Of a stretch of 7,992 nt of DNA, positions 5,962 through 7,992 are shown one piece after another. The notes under the pieces are model-generated. The model ran no database searches. It was given only the letters and a program-made list of their open reading frames with translations, and was not told where the DNA came from. Both the position numbers and the translations under genes were made by a program. Source of the DNA: Candidatus Methylomirabilota bacterium (GTDB lineage: Bacteria > Methylomirabilota > Methylomirabilia > Methylomirabilales > JACPAU01). Positions within the stretch are counted from its first letter, which is position 1; every line of letters starts with the position of its first letter. Where the stretch lies: assembly GCA_023249205.1 (NCBI GenBank), contig JAHFDC010000025.1:1-7992 (forward strand). The letters are read 5' to 3'.

Positions 5962-6228
5962 ATGCGAAAGGCGAAGGCAGCTGGGCGAAAGGGGGCGAGG
6001 GGAAAGGCGAAGGTGGCGAAGAAGCCGACCAAGAAGACTGCGATGGTGGCGAAGGGCCGGAAAGCGGCTGCGCGCAAGCCTGCCGCTCCCAGGCCCGCCG
6101 CTGTCAAGCCCGTCCCGCGGCCGCCGGTGGTGCCGGTCGGGCCGGTTGTGGTCGGTGAAGGGGTTCCGGGAGGACTGCCGCTCCCGGATCCGCAACAGCG
6201 AATTCCAGGGGTAGATAAGCCGGCGTGA
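5962..6228 (+). CDS. small Lys/Ala/Pro-rich basic protein (histone H1-tail-like)
   Basis: This is an 88-residue protein with a strong purine-rich ribosome-binding site (GAGGAGGGGG, about 5947-5956) just before the ATG. Residues 1-55 are almost entirely Lys, Arg, Ala, Pro, Gly and Val, with no acidic residue before Glu66, like histone H1 C-terminal tails and bacterial AlgP/Hc1-type DNA-binding proteins. Residues 56-88 are Pro/Val/Gly-rich with little charge. The composition predicts a disordered nucleic-acid-binding chain; no fold or motif identifies a precise role. Its own promoter (5867-5896) and a strong terminator (6285-6335) mark it as an independent transcription unit, which argues that it is real despite its low complexity. 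Overlapping reading frames on both strands here are shadows. Confidence 0.78.
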   Translation: MRKAKAAGRKGARGKAKVAKKPTKKTAMVAKGRKAAARKPAAPRPAAVKPVPRPPVVPVGPVVVGEGVPGGLPLPDPQQRIPGVDKPA

Positions 6229-6284
6229 TCTGCCCATCCGCGGGCCCAGGCTCGCGGAAGCGCGCAGACGGGCTGGCGGGGAGG

Positions 6285-6335
6285 AAGGCTGGAGTGGTGG
6301 GGATGACGCATCCCCCCTCCAGCCTTTTCTCTCTT
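6285..6335 (+). terminator. intrinsic terminator of the basic-protein gene
   Basis: A 10 bp perfect outer stem (aaggctggag 6285-6294 with ctccagcctt 6317-6326) encloses a second 7 bp stem (ggggatg 6299-6305 with catcccc 6309-6315) around an ACG loop. A TTTTCTCTCTT tract (6325-6335) follows immediately. The T-rich side lies only on the plus strand, so it serves the gene ending at 6228. Confidence 0.88.
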
Positions 6336-6520
6336 CGGGTATGCCTCCCGCCCTGCCCACCAGGCCGAGGCGCTCGCGCCTGACTGCCGGGCGACCGCCT
6401 TGGTCAAGGCCTGGCTCGCGGCCCCCCCTGAGCATCCCCCAAGGGACCCCCTGCGGATGGGGGGGAGTGCGGCGATGCCTTTGCGCCGATGACGGAGAGG
6501 CCGACCCCCGGATTTTCGAT
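6336..6520. other. intergenic spacer without recognisable gene
   Basis: About 185 bp between the terminator and the next promoter (part of a 422 bp gene-free stretch). The only open frame (6341-6574) is Pro/Arg-rich and lacks a ribosome-binding site. A 14 bp near-palindrome, gccttg-gt-caaggc (6397-6410), is the one element that could be an operator. Otherwise nothing was recognised. Confidence 0.5.
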
Positions 6521-6549
6521 TTGATGGGCGAACCCTCCGGGGGTACGAT
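6521..6549 (+). promoter_or_regulatory. sigma70-type promoter of the CDGSH gene
   Basis: TTGATG (6521-6526), a 17 bp spacer and TACGAT (6544-6549; 4 of 6 matches) predict a start near 6556. The leader before the ATG at 6651 is about 95 nt, the longest in the window, and contains the complementary pair agacgc (6578-6583) and gcgtct (6612-6617). Confidence 0.6.
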
Positions 6550-6650
6550 GGGGGTCCCAGCAGCTCTCCACTGATGCAGACGCGGAATGGCGGGAAGTTC
6601 AGGGGCGAGAGGCGTCTCTCTTGGACAGCCCGGCGCGGGAAGGATCGCCA

Positions 6651-7298
6651 ATGACATCCTCTCACGATGCGAAGAAGCCCTCCATTGACGTGGCGGAAAA
6701 CGGCCCGTACCTCGTCAAGGGTATCGGTGCGCTCGAGAACTCACGGGGCGAAGCCATTCCCACGAAGCAGGTGATGGCGCTCTGTCGGTGTGGTGGATCC
6801 GCCAAGAAACCGTTTTGCGACGGCACCCACGCCCGGATTGGCTTTTCCGGGGGGAGATTGGCGGAGAGGTCTACGGACGCACGGGTTGATTACCGAGGCA
6901 AGAAGATTACCATTCACGACAACCGGGCGGTGTGTTCCCACGCTGGACATTGTACCGACGGTCTCCCATCCGCATTCAGATCGGAGGCTGAACCTTGGAT
7001 TGATCCGGATGGAGCGGAGGTCGAAAATATCTTCGAGACCATCAGGAAATGTCCGTCCGGCGCCTTGAGTTATTCCATTGATGGCGTTGAGGCCAAGGAT
7101 CAAGACCGGGAACCCACGGTTACCGTTTCCAAGGACGGTCCCTACGTGGTGGTGGGGGCTCCCGAGTTACAGGATGAGGAACAGTCCCGGCCCGAATCAG
7201 CGGAGCATTACACACTGTGTCGGTGCGGCGGCTCACGAAACAAGCCATTTTGCGACGGGACACACTGGCACATCAATTTCCGTGATGAGAAGAACTAA
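6651..7298 (+). CDS. CDGSH / divergent 4Fe-4S / CDGSH iron-sulfur protein
   Basis: This 215-residue protein carries three iron-sulfur modules. The first CDGSH motif is CRCGGSAKKPFCDGTH (Cys45, Cys47, Cys56, His60) and the second is CRCGGSRNKPFCDGTH (Cys190, Cys192, Cys201, His205). Each should bind a [2Fe-2S] cluster with 3Cys/1His ligation. Between them lies a divergent mono-cluster ferredoxin-like domain (Fer4_19 type), with CSHAGHC (95-101) and IRKCPSGAL (Cys134). It is probably a soluble electron-transfer or redox-sensing protein; its partner is unknown. ATG at 6651 with AAGGA 5 nt upstream is preferred over the TTG at 6621. Its GC is visibly lower than its neighbours (28 of 60 bases in 7021-7080), which hints at separate ancestry. 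The TAA stop is contributed by the left end of the inverted-repeat element that follows. Confidence 0.92.
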   Translation: MTSSHDAKKPSIDVAENGPYLVKGIGALENSRGEAIPTKQVMALCRCGGSAKKPFCDGTHARIGFSGGRLAERSTDARVDYRGKKITIHDNRAVCSHAGHCTDGLPSAFRSEAEPWIDPDGAEVENIFETIRKCPSGALSYSIDGVEAKDQDREPTVTVSKDGPYVVVGAPELQDEEQSRPESAEHYTLCRCGGSRNKPFCDGTHWHINFRDEKN

Positions 7299-7497
7299 TA
7301 CAAACGACATACATTGTGTGACAAAAGGTCCGGGTGGCGCCGGATGCCGCCCCCTGGCCCCCGTAGCGGAGGGGGGTCCCAGCGGCCTTTGGCCGATGGG
7401 GGGAACCACGGGAGGGTTCCCCACGGGGCCCGGGGGCCGGGGCGGCGCCGGCGACAGGACCCGGACGTTGTCACTGTGATTCTGTCGTTTGTATTAG
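7295..7497. mobile_element. 203 bp fold-back element, candidate TA-targeting MITE, also possible bidirectional terminator
   Basis: Perfect 15 bp terminal inverted repeats, ctaatacaaacgaca (7295-7309) and its complement (7483-7497), enclose further paired blocks moving inward: gtgacaa (7318-7324 with 7468-7474), gtccgggt (7328-7335 with 7459-7466), gccgcccc (7346-7353 with 7439-7446) and ggccccc (7356-7362 with 7432-7438). Two small hairpins occupy the apex: cggcc-ttt-ggccg (7383-7395), and ggggaacc (7400-7407) with ggttcccc (7415-7422). No credible protein is encoded. The tips supply the TAA stops of both flanking convergent genes and allow a TA duplication, as in Tc1/mariner-IS630-type elements. 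The fold-back is certain; mobility is inferred and no second copy is in the window. Confidence 0.65.
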
Positions 7498-7992
7498 ATA
7501 TCCTCGAACTGGGCCAGTCCTTTGAAGTCCCGGTAGCGGGCCTCGATCTCGGGATAGGTGAGACGGGTCAGGCGATTGAGGGAGAAGTCCTCCACGGCAA
7601 AGGAGGCCATGACCGATCCCATGATGACTGCCTTGCGGACATTGTCCAGGGCGAAGTTGCCGGTGTTGGCCAGATACCCGAGGAAGCCGCCGGCGAAGGA
7701 GTCCCCGGCCCCGGTCGGGTCGAGGACCTGCTCCAGCGGGAGGGCCGGCGCCGAGAACCACCAGCCGTCCGAGAACATGAGGGCGCCGTACTCCCCCCGC
7801 TTGATGACCAGCGACCGGGGGCCCCAGGAGAGGATCTTGCGCGCCGCCTTCACCAGGTTGGGCTCCCCCGCAAGCATCCGGACCTCGGCGTCGTTCACCA
7901 GCAGGGTATGGACCCGCTTCAGCATCTCCCGGAGGGCCTCCGGCTTCCCCGTGATCCAGAAGTTCATGGTGTCGGCCGCCACGAGGAGAGGA
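7494..7992 (-). CDS. PfkB/ribokinase-family sugar kinase, C-terminal 166 residues, cut by window edge
   Basis: This is the C-terminal half of a PfkB-family carbohydrate kinase; the N-terminal substrate lid and first glycine signature lie beyond the right edge. Visible motifs are LLVAADTMNFWI at the edge, an NDAE segment of the NxxE metal/phosphate motif, KRGEYGALMF, and the second PfkB signature DPTGAGDSFAGGFLGYLA, whose GAGD forms the anion hole and carries the catalytic Asp. The family transfers the ATP gamma-phosphate to a sugar or nucleoside hydroxyl; the substrate cannot be told from this half. The frame runs open to the edge, so the GTG at 7982 is not the true start. It ends with TAA inside the right tip of the 203 bp inverted-repeat element and converges on the CDGSH gene. 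Confidence 0.92.
   Translation of the reverse strand, partial: PLLVAADTMNFWITGKPEALREMLKRVHTLLVNDAEVRMLAGEPNLVKAARKILSWGPRSLVIKRGEYGALMFSDGWWFSAPALPLEQVLDPTGAGDSFAGGFLGYLANTGNFALDNVRKAVIMGSVMASFAVEDFSLNRLTRLTYPEIEARYRDFKGLAQFEDI

Noticed and set aside
6341..6574. 77-codon plus-strand frame in the spacer
   Set aside because: No ribosome-binding site, low-complexity composition, and it runs through the CDGSH promoter.
6621..6650. Earlier TTG start of the CDGSH gene adding ten residues
   Set aside because: No Shine-Dalgarno at the right distance, whereas AAGGA precedes the ATG at 6651.
5803..6665. Two long minus-strand frames (284 and 265 codons) opposite the basic-protein gene
   Set aside because: Low-complexity Arg/Pro/Ser sequence crossing an intrinsic terminator and two plus-strand promoters; no ribosome-binding site or motif.
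7078..7479. 133-codon frame running from the CDGSH gene into the fold-back element
   Set aside because: Out of frame with the iron-sulfur protein; the tail only translates the GC-rich repeat core.
1..7992. tRNA, rRNA, CRISPR arrays, tandem repeats or transposase genes
   Set aside because: None seen on either strand; the only mobile-like object is the non-coding 203 bp fold-back.

Overview
This is an 8 kb window from a GC-rich bacterial chromosome with compact, mostly single-promoter transcription units. Gene content and style (MoxR/VWA pair, M67 JAMM peptidase, PfkB sugar kinase, primary-sigma promoters with 17-18 bp spacing) fit an environmental GC-rich lineage such as Methylomirabilota/Rokubacteria or a deltaproteobacterial group. 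Nothing in the window fixes the taxon, so treat that as a loose guess.

Layout. Left part, all minus strand: a tatD-like hydrolase, an alpha/beta hydrolase and a JAMM metalloprotease (cut by the left edge) form an operon with overlapping or nearly touching genes, driven by a TTGACA/TACTCT promoter at 1924-1952. Upstream of it, also minus, a MoxR-type AAA+ ATPase and a von Willebrand A (VWA) protein form a second operon, driven by a TTGACA/TAGACT promoter at 4755-4783. From about 4890 the plus strand takes over. It carries a stand-alone receiver protein, a 92-residue protein resembling a Spo0B-type phosphotransfer helical hairpin, an 88-residue lysine/alanine-rich basic protein with a clear intrinsic terminator, and a CDGSH / divergent 4Fe-4S / CDGSH iron-sulfur protein of visibly lower GC. 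A convergent PfkB-family sugar kinase enters from the right edge on the minus strand.

How genes may work together. The MoxR ATPase and VWA protein are a classic pair for remodelling or metal-cofactor insertion into a target not visible here. The receiver and the small H-box protein may be two parts of a phosphorelay whose kinase lies elsewhere. The TatD/hydrolase/JAMM operon looks catabolic or housekeeping; its JAMM member hints at ubiquitin-like or sulfur-carrier processing genes beyond the left edge.

The most striking non-coding object is a 203 bp fold-back element (7295-7497) between the convergent CDGSH and PfkB genes. It has perfect 15 bp terminal inverted repeats, further paired blocks inward, and ends that supply the TAA stop codons of both genes. 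Removing it with one copy of a TA target leaves CTAG, which would give both genes a TAG stop at exactly the same residue. This fits insertion of a TA-targeting miniature element (MITE) into an ancestral shared stop site.
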